A DNA stretch of 64,000 bases from Rheinheimera pleomorphica (GTDB taxonomy: Bacteria > Pseudomonadota > Gammaproteobacteria > Enterobacterales > Alteromonadaceae): positions 434,001 to 498,000 of the forward strand of contig NZ_SIRR01000003.1 of the NCBI RefSeq assembly GCF_011634895.1. The letters are read 5' to 3'. Below the pieces are notes generated by a model. It was not told where the DNA came from and made no database searches. It was given only the letters and a program-made list of their open reading frames with translations. Position 1 is the first letter of the stretch; each line of letters starts with the position of its first letter. Shown in pieces: positions 44,257-51,852 of this stretch. Made by a program: the position numbers and the translations under genes.

Positions 44257-45726
44257 ATGAAGCACGCAGAGCAGTTTATTAACGGTGATTGGGTACAGGG
44301 CGCCGGTAAGGCGTTTCAATCATTGGATCCGGCGAAAAACTCGCTGATTTGGCAAGGCCAGGCCGCTACGGCCGAGCAGGTTGATCAGGCTATAGTGGCT
44401 GCGCGTAAAGCGCAATATGACTGGGCTGGACAAAGCTTTGACGCGCGGGTTGCGATAGTTAAAACCTTCGCAGAGCTGTTAACCACACACAAAGAAGCCA
44501 TGGCATTGTCGATTGCCGAAGAAACCGGCAAGGCATTATGGGAAGCCCGCACCGAAGTGGGCGCGATGATTGGCAAAATTGATATTTCAGTGCGCGCCTA
44601 TCAGGAGCGTACCGGTACGAAAGAAAACCCGATGCCACAAGGCCGGGCTTTTATCCGGCACAAACCACATGGCGTGGTAGCGGTGTTTGGGCCTTATAAC
44701 TTTCCCGGCCATTTGCCCAATGGCCATATAGTGCCGGCCTTGCTGGCGGGGAATGCGGTGGTGTTTAAACCTTCAGAGTTAACACCAAAGGTGGCAGAAG
44801 ATACCGTAAAACTGTGGCAACAAGCTGGCTTGCCCGCAGGCGTATTAAGCCTGTTGCAAGGCGAAGTGGATACCGGTAAAGCCATAGCGGCGCACGAGGG
44901 TATTGACGGCATTTTCTTTACCGGCAGCTCGCGTACCGGTCATTATTTACATCAGCAGTTTGCCGGCCGGCCGGATAAGATTCTGGCATTGGAGATGGGC
45001 GGCAATAACCCACTGATTGTGCAGGATGTTAGTAATATTGATGCCACAGTGCACGATATTATTCAGTCGGCGTTTATCTCTGCCGGCCAGCGCTGTACCT
45101 GTGCCCGTAAATTATTTTTACCGGTGGGGGCGCAGGGTGATGCTATTCTGGCGCGTTTGCTTGAAGTGAGCCGCAACATCAGTGTTGGTGTTTACGATGC
45201 AACAGAGCAGCCGTTTATGGGCTCAATGATTTCAGTCGCTGCAGCTAAAGGTATGCTGGCGGTGCAGCAGCAGTTGGTAGAGCTCGGTGGCAAGGTGCTG
45301 CTGGAAATGCGTCATCTGGATGAAAATACCGCCTTGGTTACGCCGGGTATCATTGAATGTTCTGCTGTTACCGATTTCCCGGACGACGAGCATTTTGGCC
45401 CACTGCTAAAGGTGTTTCGTTTTACTGACTTTGATCAGGCCATCGATGCCGCTAACAGTACCGCCTTTGGCTTGTCAGCCGGATTGCTTAGCGACAGTGC
45501 TGAGCTGTACCAGCATTTTTTCCGCCGTATCCGCGCCGGTATTGTTAACTGGAACCGGCCTATTACCGGTGCCAGCTCGGCAGCGCCTTTTGGTGGCATA
45601 GGTGCCAGTGGTAACCACAGAGCCAGTGCCTACTATGCCGCTGATTACTGTGCTTATCCGGTCGCGTCGGTTGAGCTAGAGCAAGTGGTGATGCCAGAGC
45701 AACTATCGCCCGGGCTGCGTTTTTAA
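44257..45726 (+). CDS. astD: N-succinylglutamate 5-semialdehyde dehydrogenase AstD
   Basis: 489 residues from the ATG at 44257, which has AGGGGAG upstream; the frame opens earlier at 44206 within astA, but those residues are not conserved. NAD-dependent aldehyde dehydrogenase that oxidises succinylglutamate semialdehyde. Catalytic Glu in [13 protein letters not shown] and Cys in [35 protein letters not shown] and [15 protein letters not shown] are typical of AstD. Last gene of the cluster; a strong terminator follows. Confidence 0.97.
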   Translation: MKHAEQFINGDWVQGAGKAFQSLDPAKNSLIWQGQAATAEQVDQAIVAARKAQYDWAGQSFDARVAIVKTFAELLTTHKEAMALSIAEETGKALWEARTEVGAMIGKIDISVRAYQERTGTKENPMPQGRAFIRHKPHGVVAVFGPYNFPGHLPNGHIVPALLAGNAVVFKPSELTPKVAEDTVKLWQQAGLPAGVLSLLQGEVDTGKAIAAHEGIDGIFFTGSSRTGHYLHQQFAGRPDKILALEMGGNNPLIVQDVSNIDATVHDIIQSAFISAGQRCTCARKLFLPVGAQGDAILARLLEVSRNISVGVYDATEQPFMGSMISVAAAKGMLAVQQQLVELGGKVLLEMRHLDENTALVTPGIIECSAVTDFPDDEHFGPLLKVFRFTDFDQAIDAANSTAFGLSAGLLSDSAELYQHFFRRIRAGIVNWNRPITGASSAAPFGGIGASGNHRASAYYAADYCAYPVASVELEQVVMPEQLSPGLRF

Positions 45727-45745
45727 TCGCTGAAAAATAAATCTT

Positions 45746-45772
45746 ATCGGGGCGTCAGCCCCGATTTGTTTT
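45746..45772 (+). terminator. Rho-independent terminator after astD
   Basis: ATCGGGGC (45746-45753) and GCCCCGAT (45758-45765) with a four-base loop, then TTGTTTTAT. Confidence 0.9.
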
Positions 45773-45843
45773 ATGCTAAGGTTTTTGCTTAAATAACGTA
45801 AACTTATTGGTATTACTGCCAGCAGCCAGGTGTAAAGCAACTT

Positions 45844-46191
45844 ATGGTCACAGATAAACCCGGATACGAGCATTTGATCCAGTTTCTGACAGAGCATTTG
45901 TCGCTGTTTGAGCAAACTGGCAGTGGTACGACTGATAAAACCATCGGCGTTTTGCTGGAAGAGACAATAGCAGAACAAATTATTACCCTATGTACCCAGC
46001 ATACCGAGCTGGAAATGAACCATCGCAGCATGATTATTCGTGAAGTCGATGGCATTATGTACGACTTTCAGGAAGTACTGTCGAGCGTGCTGGAAAAAAA
46101 AGCCACAGCACAGCAAGCCGAGCTTATTACTGAAATCTCCCTGTTAATCAAAAACCTGTTTGATAACGCCATTGCAGATCTGCTGGATTAA
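45844..46191 (+). CDS. DUF3802 family protein
   Basis: 115 residues, acidic and all-helical, no signal peptide or membrane segment. The beginning YEHLIQFLTEHLSLFEQTG and the middle IREVDGIMYDFQEVLSSVLE agree with DUF3802, a small cytoplasmic family found in Shewanella, Vibrio and relatives; no function is known. In related genomes it also lies between astD and the crp/OsmC region, which supports the call. It has its own upstream space (after the astD terminator) and is not overlapped by neighbours. Confidence 0.72.
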   Translation: MVTDKPGYEHLIQFLTEHLSLFEQTGSGTTDKTIGVLLEETIAEQIITLCTQHTELEMNHRSMIIREVDGIMYDFQEVLSSVLEKKATAQQAELITEISLLIKNLFDNAIADLLD

Positions 46192-46274
46192 CCCGCTTAG
46201 CACTGCGAATTTGCTAGATACCTGAGCCACTTTTACGTAGAATATCGGCCTTATTTTTCCGGCTGGGATGGGCA

Positions 46275-46703
46275 ATGCAAGCAAAAGTTAAATGGCTCGA
46301 GAACAACACCTTTATTGGCCATTCCGGCAGTGGTCATGCTGTAGTGTTTGATGGCAATAAAGAGGGCAGTGTTGCTGCCAGTCCGATGGAGATGGTACTG
46401 ATGGCGGCAGGAGCCTGCTCGTCGGTTGATGTGGTGAGTATTTTGAAAAAAGCCCGTCAGCAGGTAGTGGACTGCGAAGTGCAGCTAAGCGCTGAGCGCG
46501 CTGAAACGATACCTAAAGTCTTTACCAAGCTGCACCTGCACTTTGACGTGACCGGTATTGATCTTAGTGAAAAGCAGGTGGAGCGCGCCGTCCAGTTGTC
46601 GGCTGACAAATATTGTTCAGTATCGCTGATGTTAGCGGCAGCCGTCACAGTGAGCCATTCATTCAGCGTCAAAACCGCGTCCTTTGCGCCAGCGGCAGAG
46701 TAA
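46275..46703 (+). CDS. OsmC/Ohr family protein, YhfA type
   Basis: 142 residues. OsmC fold with SPMEMVLMAAGACSSVDVVSIL (reactive Cys in GACSS) and a second Cys in ADKYCSVSLMLAAAVTVSH. OsmC proteins are thiol peroxidases or related reductases; the YhfA subgroup keeps the Cys pair but its substrate is unknown. In E. coli and Shewanella the yhfA gene is the neighbour of crp; no crp gene is present here. A terminator follows the stop. Confidence 0.88.
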   Translation: MQAKVKWLENNTFIGHSGSGHAVVFDGNKEGSVAASPMEMVLMAAGACSSVDVVSILKKARQQVVDCEVQLSAERAETIPKVFTKLHLHFDVTGIDLSEKQVERAVQLSADKYCSVSLMLAAAVTVSHSFSVKTASFAPAAE

Positions 46704-46723
46704 CGCCATTTATTTAGTTTATA

Positions 46724-46741
46724 ACCGCTGAGCGGTTTTTT
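46724..46741 (+). terminator. Rho-independent terminator after the OsmC-like gene
   Basis: AACCGC-TGA-GCGGTT stem with three-base central loop, followed by TTTTTG; 20 bases after the stop and 17 before speD. Confidence 0.78.
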
Positions 46742-46757
46742 GCGGAGACAATGTTAA

Positions 46758-47564
46758 GTGGTTAAGCCTTTTGAAAAATTGAAGCTACACGGGTTTAATA
46801 ACCTGACAAAAAGCCTGAGTTTCAGCCTTTATGACATTTGCTATGCCAAAACGGAACAACACCGGCAAGAGTATATTGAGTATATCGATGAGCAATATAA
46901 TGCTGACCGCTTAACGGACATTCTGACTGAGGTGACCGATATTATTGGCGCCAACATTCTGAATGTGGCTCGGCAGGATTATGATCCGCAAGGGGCCAGT
47001 GTCACGATACTGGTCAGCGAAGAGCCGGTACTGGTTGACCCGGACAACTCAGAAAACCCCGGACCGCGTCCGGATGCCGTTGTAGCGCATTTGGATAAAA
47101 GCCATATTTGTGTGCACACTTACCCTGAAGTGCATCCGCATGATGGTATCTGTACTTTCCGTGCCGATATAGAGGTGTCAACCTGCGGCATTATATCGCC
47201 ACTGAAAGCACTGAATTTTCTGATCCACAGCTTTGAATCCGATATTGTGACCATTGATTACCGGGTGCGTGGTTTTACCCGCGATATCAGCGGTACTAAG
47301 CATTATATTGACCATCCGATTTCATCGATCCAAAACTTTATGGATGAAGAGACTAAGCGCGCGTTTCAAATGATTGATGTTAACGTCTATCAGGAAAACC
47401 TGTTTCATACCAAGATGATGTTAAAAGAAGCTGACCTGAACAACTACCTGTTTGGTATGGGCACTGATTCGATGACGCCGGAAGAGCAAAAAGCCATTAG
47501 TAAGAAAGTATTCCGCGAAATGCGGGAAATTTTTTATGGCCGCAACTTGCCGGATATGAAATAA
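46758..47564 (+). CDS. speD: S-adenosylmethionine decarboxylase proenzyme SpeD
   Basis: 268 residues (E. coli 264), GTG start with GGAG ten bases upstream. Pyruvoyl enzyme that makes decarboxylated SAM for spermidine synthesis. Self-cleavage should occur at the Lys-Ser bond in [20 protein letters not shown], turning Ser115 into the pyruvoyl group. Cys-containing [20 protein letters not shown] and [14 protein letters not shown] follow; this is the larger bacterial class 1A enzyme. No speE lies beside it. dusA begins four bases after the stop. Confidence 0.97.
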   Translation: MVKPFEKLKLHGFNNLTKSLSFSLYDICYAKTEQHRQEYIEYIDEQYNADRLTDILTEVTDIIGANILNVARQDYDPQGASVTILVSEEPVLVDPDNSENPGPRPDAVVAHLDKSHICVHTYPEVHPHDGICTFRADIEVSTCGIISPLKALNFLIHSFESDIVTIDYRVRGFTRDISGTKHYIDHPISSIQNFMDEETKRAFQMIDVNVYQENLFHTKMMLKEADLNNYLFGMGTDSMTPEEQKAISKKVFREMREIFYGRNLPDMK

Positions 47565-47567
47565 CCA

Positions 47568-48563
47568 ATGAAGGCGGCTGTGCTTATCGATCATAAGTTT
47601 TCCATTGCCCCAATGCTCGACTGGACAGATAAGCACTGTCGCTACTTTCACCGGCTGCTAAGCCAGCATGCCGTGCTGTACACAGAAATGGTGACAACCG
47701 GTGCTATTATTCATGGCAGCGGTGATTATCTGGCGTTTAACGAAGAAGAGCATCCGGTAGTGCTGCAACTGGGTGGCTCGGAGCCGGCAGACATGGCGCA
47801 CTGTGCCAAACTTGCTGAGCAACGTGGTTATGATGCGCTCAACATTAACGTAGGTTGCCCGTCGGATCGGGTGCAAAACGGTATGTTTGGTGCTTGTCTG
47901 ATGGCACAGCCGCAGCGGGTAGCTGACTGCATTAAAGCGATGCAGGATGTGGTCAGTATACCGGTCACAGTGAAAACCCGCATTGGCATTGATGACTCAG
48001 ACGATTATCAGTTTTTGCAGGATTTTGTTGCCACGGTAGCCGATGCTGGTTGCCGCCAATTGATTATTCATGCCCGTAAAGCCTGGTTAAAAGGCCTAAG
48101 TCCGAAAGAAAACCGCGAAGTTCCGCCGCTGAATTACCCGCGTGTACACCAGTTAAAGCGGGAGTTTCCGACGCTTAATATCAGTATTAATGGCGGCATT
48201 AAAACCTTGCAGCAAGCCCACGAACAGCTGCAATACCTTGACGGTGTGATGGTCGGGCGCGAAGCCTATACCAATCCTATGCTGCTAAGTGAGGTTGATA
48301 GCCTGATTTATGGTGCGGCCGGTAATGGACGCACACCCGAGCAGGTAGTACTGGCGATGCTGCCCTATATTGAGCAGCAAATGCAGCAAGGTGCCCGTTT
48401 CTGGCACATTGCCCGGCATATGTTAGGTCTGTTTCAGGGGCTGCCAGGTGCGCGGCAATGGCGGCGATTGCTGAGCGAACAAGGCCATTTAGCCGATGCA
48501 AAACCAGAGTTATTATTGCAGGCGTTGGCAAAGTTAAAACTGGTAACGCATTTGACCATCTAG
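47568..48563 (+). CDS. dusA: tRNA-dihydrouridine(20/20a) synthase DusA
   Basis: 331 residues. FMN-dependent reductase of U20/U20a in tRNA. The start [20 protein letters not shown] and [19 protein letters not shown], with the catalytic Cys in MFGAC, are the DusA form rather than DusB or Dus[21 protein letters not shown] and [10 protein letters not shown] follow. No good ribosome binding site is visible; its four-base distance from speD suggests coupled translation. A terminator follows. Confidence 0.95.
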   Translation: MKAAVLIDHKFSIAPMLDWTDKHCRYFHRLLSQHAVLYTEMVTTGAIIHGSGDYLAFNEEEHPVVLQLGGSEPADMAHCAKLAEQRGYDALNINVGCPSDRVQNGMFGACLMAQPQRVADCIKAMQDVVSIPVTVKTRIGIDDSDDYQFLQDFVATVADAGCRQLIIHARKAWLKGLSPKENREVPPLNYPRVHQLKREFPTLNISINGGIKTLQQAHEQLQYLDGVMVGREAYTNPMLLSEVDSLIYGAAGNGRTPEQVVLAMLPYIEQQMQQGARFWHIARHMLGLFQGLPGARQWRRLLSEQGHLADAKPELLLQALAKLKLVTHLTI

Positions 48564-48595
48564 TTAGTTATTTCCACTATTTTTTGGTTTTTAGC

Positions 48596-48636
48596 AAAAG
48601 GCACCTCAGGCTATCTGTAGGTGCTTTTTTGTTTTT
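48596..48636 (+). terminator. Rho-independent terminator after dusA
   Basis: GCACCT (48601-48606) pairs with AGGTGC (48619-48624), extended by an A-run against the T-run TTTTTT, then GTTTTT. Confidence 0.82.
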
Positions 48637-48746
48637 ACTCTAAAAATCATTGGTTTAGCTGTTGTCTGGCAATTGGCATGACACTTGAAATACCCAGTGC
48701 ATACCGAACATTGCAGTACCGACAAACTGGCTACAAGGAGATAACA

Positions 48747-49013
48747 ATGAACACCTTAACAGCACTAACCCTAAGCGCTACGCTGACCACCGGTCTGATG
48801 AACACTACGGCCGTAGCAGATGAGATTACACAACAGCTGCACACTGAGCTGCAACACGCTTTGGTGGTAATGCGCCAAAGCACTCAGCAACAGGCACGGC
48901 AGGCGCTGCATAAAACCGTTATTGCGCTGCAGGCGCGGCAAATGGCCGAGCAGGATGTCGCCGCCGTGCTGGTAGATCACCGGCCTGAGTCCACCGCTGA
49001 CACGGCGGAATAA
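48747..49013 (+). CDS. Small exported helical protein, first gene of the PspC micro-operon
   Basis: 88 residues from the ATG at 48747, chosen because AAGGAG lies six bases upstream; the open frame extends further but without a credible start. A signal peptide (MNTLTALTLSATLTTGLMNT, cleavage probably after AVA) leads to a periplasmic helical body rich in Gln and Ala (ITQQLHTELQHALVVMRQST, RQALHKTVIALQARQMAEQD). I do not recognise the family. It is followed after three bases by a 41-residue membrane protein, and the four-gene chain ends with a PspC-domain protein, so an envelope-stress role is a reasonable inference. Confidence 0.72.
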   Translation: MNTLTALTLSATLTTGLMNTTAVADEITQQLHTELQHALVVMRQSTQQQARQALHKTVIALQARQMAEQDVAAVLVDHRPESTADTAE

Positions 49014-49016
49014 ACT

Positions 49017-49142
49017 ATGTTTGTTTCATCCGGTTGGTTATTACTTATGTACCTAAGCCCGGTGCTCAGCATCATTCCGGTTATGCTGCTGTGGCATGGC
49101 CTGATGCCGTTACTGGGTGCCTGGCAACGCATGCGCGCTTAA
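49017..49142 (+). CDS. 41-residue single-pass membrane protein
   Basis: Very short frame: ATG at 49017, three bases after the previous stop, TAA at 49140-49142. The peptide is mostly one hydrophobic segment (WLLLMYLSPVLSIIPVMLLW) and ends in basic residues, GAWQRMRA, giving an N-out/C-in or hairpin-like inner-membrane topology. It has no Shine-Dalgarno of its own, so translation would be coupled to the upstream gene. Its stop is followed at once by AAGGAGAACA, the ribosome site of the next gene. Size and position recall the PspB-type small partners of PspC, but no sequence similarity can be claimed. Confidence 0.6.
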   Translation: MFVSSGWLLLMYLSPVLSIIPVMLLWHGLMPLLGAWQRMRA

Positions 49143-49153
49143 GGAGAACAGTA

Positions 49154-49276
49154 ATGAGTTGGCTGAATATGGAGTTATTTACCTTTGCCGTGTTTTGTCT
49201 GTTGATGTTGCTGGCAAAGTTAGCACCAAATGACGACAAATATAAAACAGGAGAGTATGAAAATGGCCACTTATGA
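49154..49276 (+). CDS. 40-residue single-pass membrane protein
   Basis: ATG at 49154 with AAGGAG at ideal distance, stop at 49274-49276. One hydrophobic helix (MELFTFAVFCLLMLLAKLAP) precedes a charged tail, NDDKYKTGEYENGHL. The tail is coded by the stretch that also carries the ribosome site of the PspC gene, and the two genes overlap by 14 bases. I do not recognise a family. The strong ribosome site is the best argument that it is real. Confidence 0.62.
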   Translation: MSWLNMELFTFAVFCLLMLLAKLAPNDDKYKTGEYENGHL

Positions 49277-49460
49277 TACTGACCGCTGGTATTGTGCACG
49301 GGCTTATCGCAAAGTTGCCGGCGTGTGCGCCGGGCTTGCTGGCTACTATCAGCAGCCGCGTTGGCTGATCCGCTTATTGGCGATTATTTTATTACTGCTG
49401 TTTCCACTGGCTACCATAGTGGCCTATCTGGTCGCCGCGGCAATATTACCGGATCGCTAG
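49263..49460 (+). CDS. PspC domain membrane protein
   Basis: 65 residues from the ATG at 49263 (AGGAG nine bases upstream); an ATG at 49257 adds two residues. The family signature ARAYRKVAGVCAGLAGYYQQ is followed by WLIRLLAIILLLLFPLATIV and a final AAAILPDR, which is the entire PspC domain. In phage-shock systems PspC senses inner-membrane damage and controls PspA through PspB; no pspA or pspF is nearby, so this is one of the free-standing PspC proteins. It ends the run of four tightly packed small genes beginning at 48747. Confidence 0.88.
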   Translation: MATYDTDRWYCARAYRKVAGVCAGLAGYYQQPRWLIRLLAIILLLLFPLATIVAYLVAAAILPDR

Positions 49461-49548
49461 GGCGTGTTGACATTTTGCCTGAAGTTACAGGCTGTGCACC
49501 TGCGGAAACTGGTGTAATATAACGCTGTGACTTACAAGGAGAAACAAA

Positions 49549-49980
49549 ATGCGATTGCTGATTTCTGCCCTGATGTTATTCGCACTGCATACCGTTGCTG
49601 CGTCAACGCCGGCATTAAGCGTAGACCATGGCCAGGTGCGCCAGCCAATGCCCGGGCGTACTGTGACGGCCGGATACTTTAGCTTGCATAACGCTTCAGC
49701 CGATGCGGTACAGCTGGTTAGCGCCAGTAGCCCGCTTTTTGCCCGGGTAGAGTTGCATCAGCACAGCCACAAAGATGGCATGATGCGGATGGAGCAGGTC
49801 GGGCGCATTGATATTGCCGCACACAGCAGTGTCACGCTGGAACCCGGTGGCCTGCATCTGATGCTATTTGAACCGGCCGCAGGCCTAAGTATTGGCCAAA
49901 GCGTGCCGGTATTATTGCAATTTGCTAACGGCCAACAGTTGGAAATATTGCTGCCGGTTGTGGCAATGCCAAAGCGTTAA
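49549..49980 (+). CDS. Periplasmic copper chaperone PCu(A)C
   Basis: 143 residues with a signal peptide (LISALMLFALHTVAAS). The copper-binding motif H-x-M-type ligands are visible: HQHSHKDGMMRMEQV, then GGLHLMLF about 50 residues later, fitting the PCu(A)C (DUF461) pattern. PGRTVTAGYFSLHNAS is the conserved beta-strand start. These proteins deliver Cu(I) to cytochrome oxidase or store copper in the periplasm. No oxidase or Sco gene is adjacent. GGAG precedes the ATG; DUF2333 begins 9 bases later. Confidence 0.88.
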   Translation: MRLLISALMLFALHTVAASTPALSVDHGQVRQPMPGRTVTAGYFSLHNASADAVQLVSASSPLFARVELHQHSHKDGMMRMEQVGRIDIAAHSSVTLEPGGLHLMLFEPAAGLSIGQSVPVLLQFANGQQLEILLPVVAMPKR

Positions 49981-49989
49981 AGGACAGTT

Positions 49990-50955
49990 ATGGTAAATGC
50001 AAAACTGATAAGCGCCTCATTCGCGCTGATTGTGCTGGTGTTATATCTGCTAGGCTGGTGGGCCAGCAGAGAGCCTGTACTGATGACGGACGACGCTCAG
50101 CCCACTTTACAGCAGCACGTTGTTGGTTATAGCACGACGACCGCTTTGATCCGTGTTGCACAAACCTTGTTGGACAAAAATGCCGGCTATGTGGCCAATG
50201 ATGTGATGCCGCCTTTTGTTCTGCTGGACAATATGCCCGCCTGGGAACTGGGCGCCCTGGAAATGACCCGGGATCTGGCGTTGGCGCTGCGCAAAGATTT
50301 AAGCCGTTCACAGTCGCAGTCAACGGAAAACCCTTACCTGAAAGTGGCTCAGCCAAAGTTTAATATTGACCATCGTAGCTGGGCCATTCCCAGCGCTGAA
50401 GCAGAATACCGCCAGGCTATTGCGCAGTTGTATTTGTACCGCGAAGAGTTGCTGGACCCGCAACGGCCAGACAGCCAGTTTTACGCCCGCGCTGACAATT
50501 TACGGGACTGGCTCAAAGCGGTCGAGAAACGCCTGGGCAGCTATTCACAGCGTTTAAGCGCCAGTGTGGGGCAGGAGCGGCTAAATACGGATTTGGCTGG
50601 CGAGGCCAACGCGCGTCAATCGACGGCAACGCCGGGACAGCGGCTGATTAAAACCAGCTGGTGGAAACTGGATGATGAATTTTATGAAGCCCGCGGAGCC
50701 AGCTGGGCGCTGCTGCACTTTTTAACCGCGGTAGAAACCGACTTTGCTGATGTATTGCAGCGCAAAAACGCTATGGTGAGCCTGCAACAGATTATCCGCG
50801 AGCTGGAAGCCACGCAGCAGCCGATATGGAGCCCGATGGTGCTTAATGGCAGCGGCTTTGGCTTAATGGCAAACCACTCGCTGGTGATGGCGAATTATAT
50901 TTCCCGCGCAAATGCCGCTTTAATTGATCTGTCTGAATTATTAACACAAGGGTAA
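49990..50955 (+). CDS. DUF2333 family membrane-anchored protein
   Basis: 321 residues. One N-terminal membrane helix (LISASFALIVLVLYLLGWWA) and then a soluble periplasmic part with the DUF2333 blocks GYVANDVMPPFVLLDNMPAW, LEMTRDLALALRKDLSRSQS, and KTSWWKLDDEFYEARGASWA. DUF2333 is a gammaproteobacterial family of unknown function. It is sandwiched between the copper chaperone and a TIGR04219 barrel with gaps of 9 and 7 bases, so the three form an operon. Confidence 0.87.
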   Translation: MVNAKLISASFALIVLVLYLLGWWASREPVLMTDDAQPTLQQHVVGYSTTTALIRVAQTLLDKNAGYVANDVMPPFVLLDNMPAWELGALEMTRDLALALRKDLSRSQSQSTENPYLKVAQPKFNIDHRSWAIPSAEAEYRQAIAQLYLYREELLDPQRPDSQFYARADNLRDWLKAVEKRLGSYSQRLSASVGQERLNTDLAGEANARQSTATPGQRLIKTSWWKLDDEFYEARGASWALLHFLTAVETDFADVLQRKNAMVSLQQIIRELEATQQPIWSPMVLNGSGFGLMANHSLVMANYISRANAALIDLSELLTQG

Positions 50956-50962
50956 AACACGC

Positions 50963-51721
50963 ATGAAAAAAACAGCATTGATGTTAGCGCTGACCGGCAC
51001 GCTGGCAAGCGGCGCCGCACAGGCAGATACCTTGCTTGGTCTTTATATCGGCGCTGATGGCTGGCGTACTGCAACGGATGGCAGCTTTGCCAATACGTCA
51101 CAGCTACAGGAATTTAATTTTGCCGATAAAACGCAGCAGTCTTATTACGTTGCGCTGGAGCATCCCATCCCGCTGCTGCCGAATATCCGTTTGCAACACA
51201 ATGAGCTGCAATCTGCCGGTATTACGGCGTTAAGTGCAGACTTCAGCTTTGCCGGCGAGTCGTTTAGCGTCGATAGCGAAGTACAGAACCAGATTGATCT
51301 GACCAATACCGATTATGTGTTGTATTACGAAATTCTCGATAATGATTTGGTCAGCCTCGATTTAGGCGTTAATGCCAAGTACATTAACGGCAGCGTCGCG
51401 GTAGCCGAAACGGCTGCCAACGGTATGGTTGCCGTGCAGGATGCTTCAACTTTTATCCCTATGCTTTATGGCTCGGCCGTTGTTGGTTTGCCGTTAACCG
51501 GGCTGGAACTGTTTGCTCAGGGCAGTTTTGTTTCTTATGACGGCAGCCGGGTATACGATATGCAAGGTGGCGTCGCTTATGCGTTGCTGGATAATCTGGC
51601 AGTAGATTTACGCGTTAAGCTGGGCTACCGGGCGGTTAATTTACGGTTAGACGATATTGACGATCTGTATGCGAATCTGGACTTTAAAGGCGTGTTTGCC
51701 GGCGTCGAGTTACACTTCTGA
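50963..51721 (+). CDS. TIGR04219 family outer-membrane beta-barrel protein
   Basis: 252 residues. A signal peptide (ALMLALTGTLASGAAQA) leads to DTLLGLYIGADGWRTATDGS, the diagnostic start of TIGR04219, followed by amphipathic strands and the terminal FKGVFAGVELHF with Phe at the end, as needed for barrel assembly. YYVALEHPIPLLPNIRLQHN is another family block. Function unknown. The hairpin after the stop may end the operon. Confidence 0.9.
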   Translation: MKKTALMLALTGTLASGAAQADTLLGLYIGADGWRTATDGSFANTSQLQEFNFADKTQQSYYVALEHPIPLLPNIRLQHNELQSAGITALSADFSFAGESFSVDSEVQNQIDLTNTDYVLYYEILDNDLVSLDLGVNAKYINGSVAVAETAANGMVAVQDASTFIPMLYGSAVVGLPLTGLELFAQGSFVSYDGSRVYDMQGGVAYALLDNLAVDLRVKLGYRAVNLRLDDIDDLYANLDFKGVFAGVELHF

Positions 51722-51738
51722 TAGCGTCACCTTCAGCA

Positions 51739-51761
51739 GCAACGGGCATTCTGCCCGTTGC
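51739..51761 (+). terminator. Hairpin after the TIGR04219 gene
   Basis: GCAACGGGCA (51739-51748) pairs with TGCCCGTTGC (51752-51761) with a three-base loop, 18 bases after the stop. No T-run, so an incomplete intrinsic terminator. Confidence 0.55.
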
Positions 51762-51852
51762 TCAATCCGGCAGGGTCTGACGGGCGTGCGCCTTGTTAGC
51801 CTGCCGTATTCGTTTTATAGTTAGCCTAATGTTCTTCTAATCAGGTCTGATT

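Noticed and set aside
46192-46757. crp gene expected next to the OsmC-like gene
   Set aside because: No reading frame with CRP features is present around the OsmC-like gene; it must be elsewhere in the genome.
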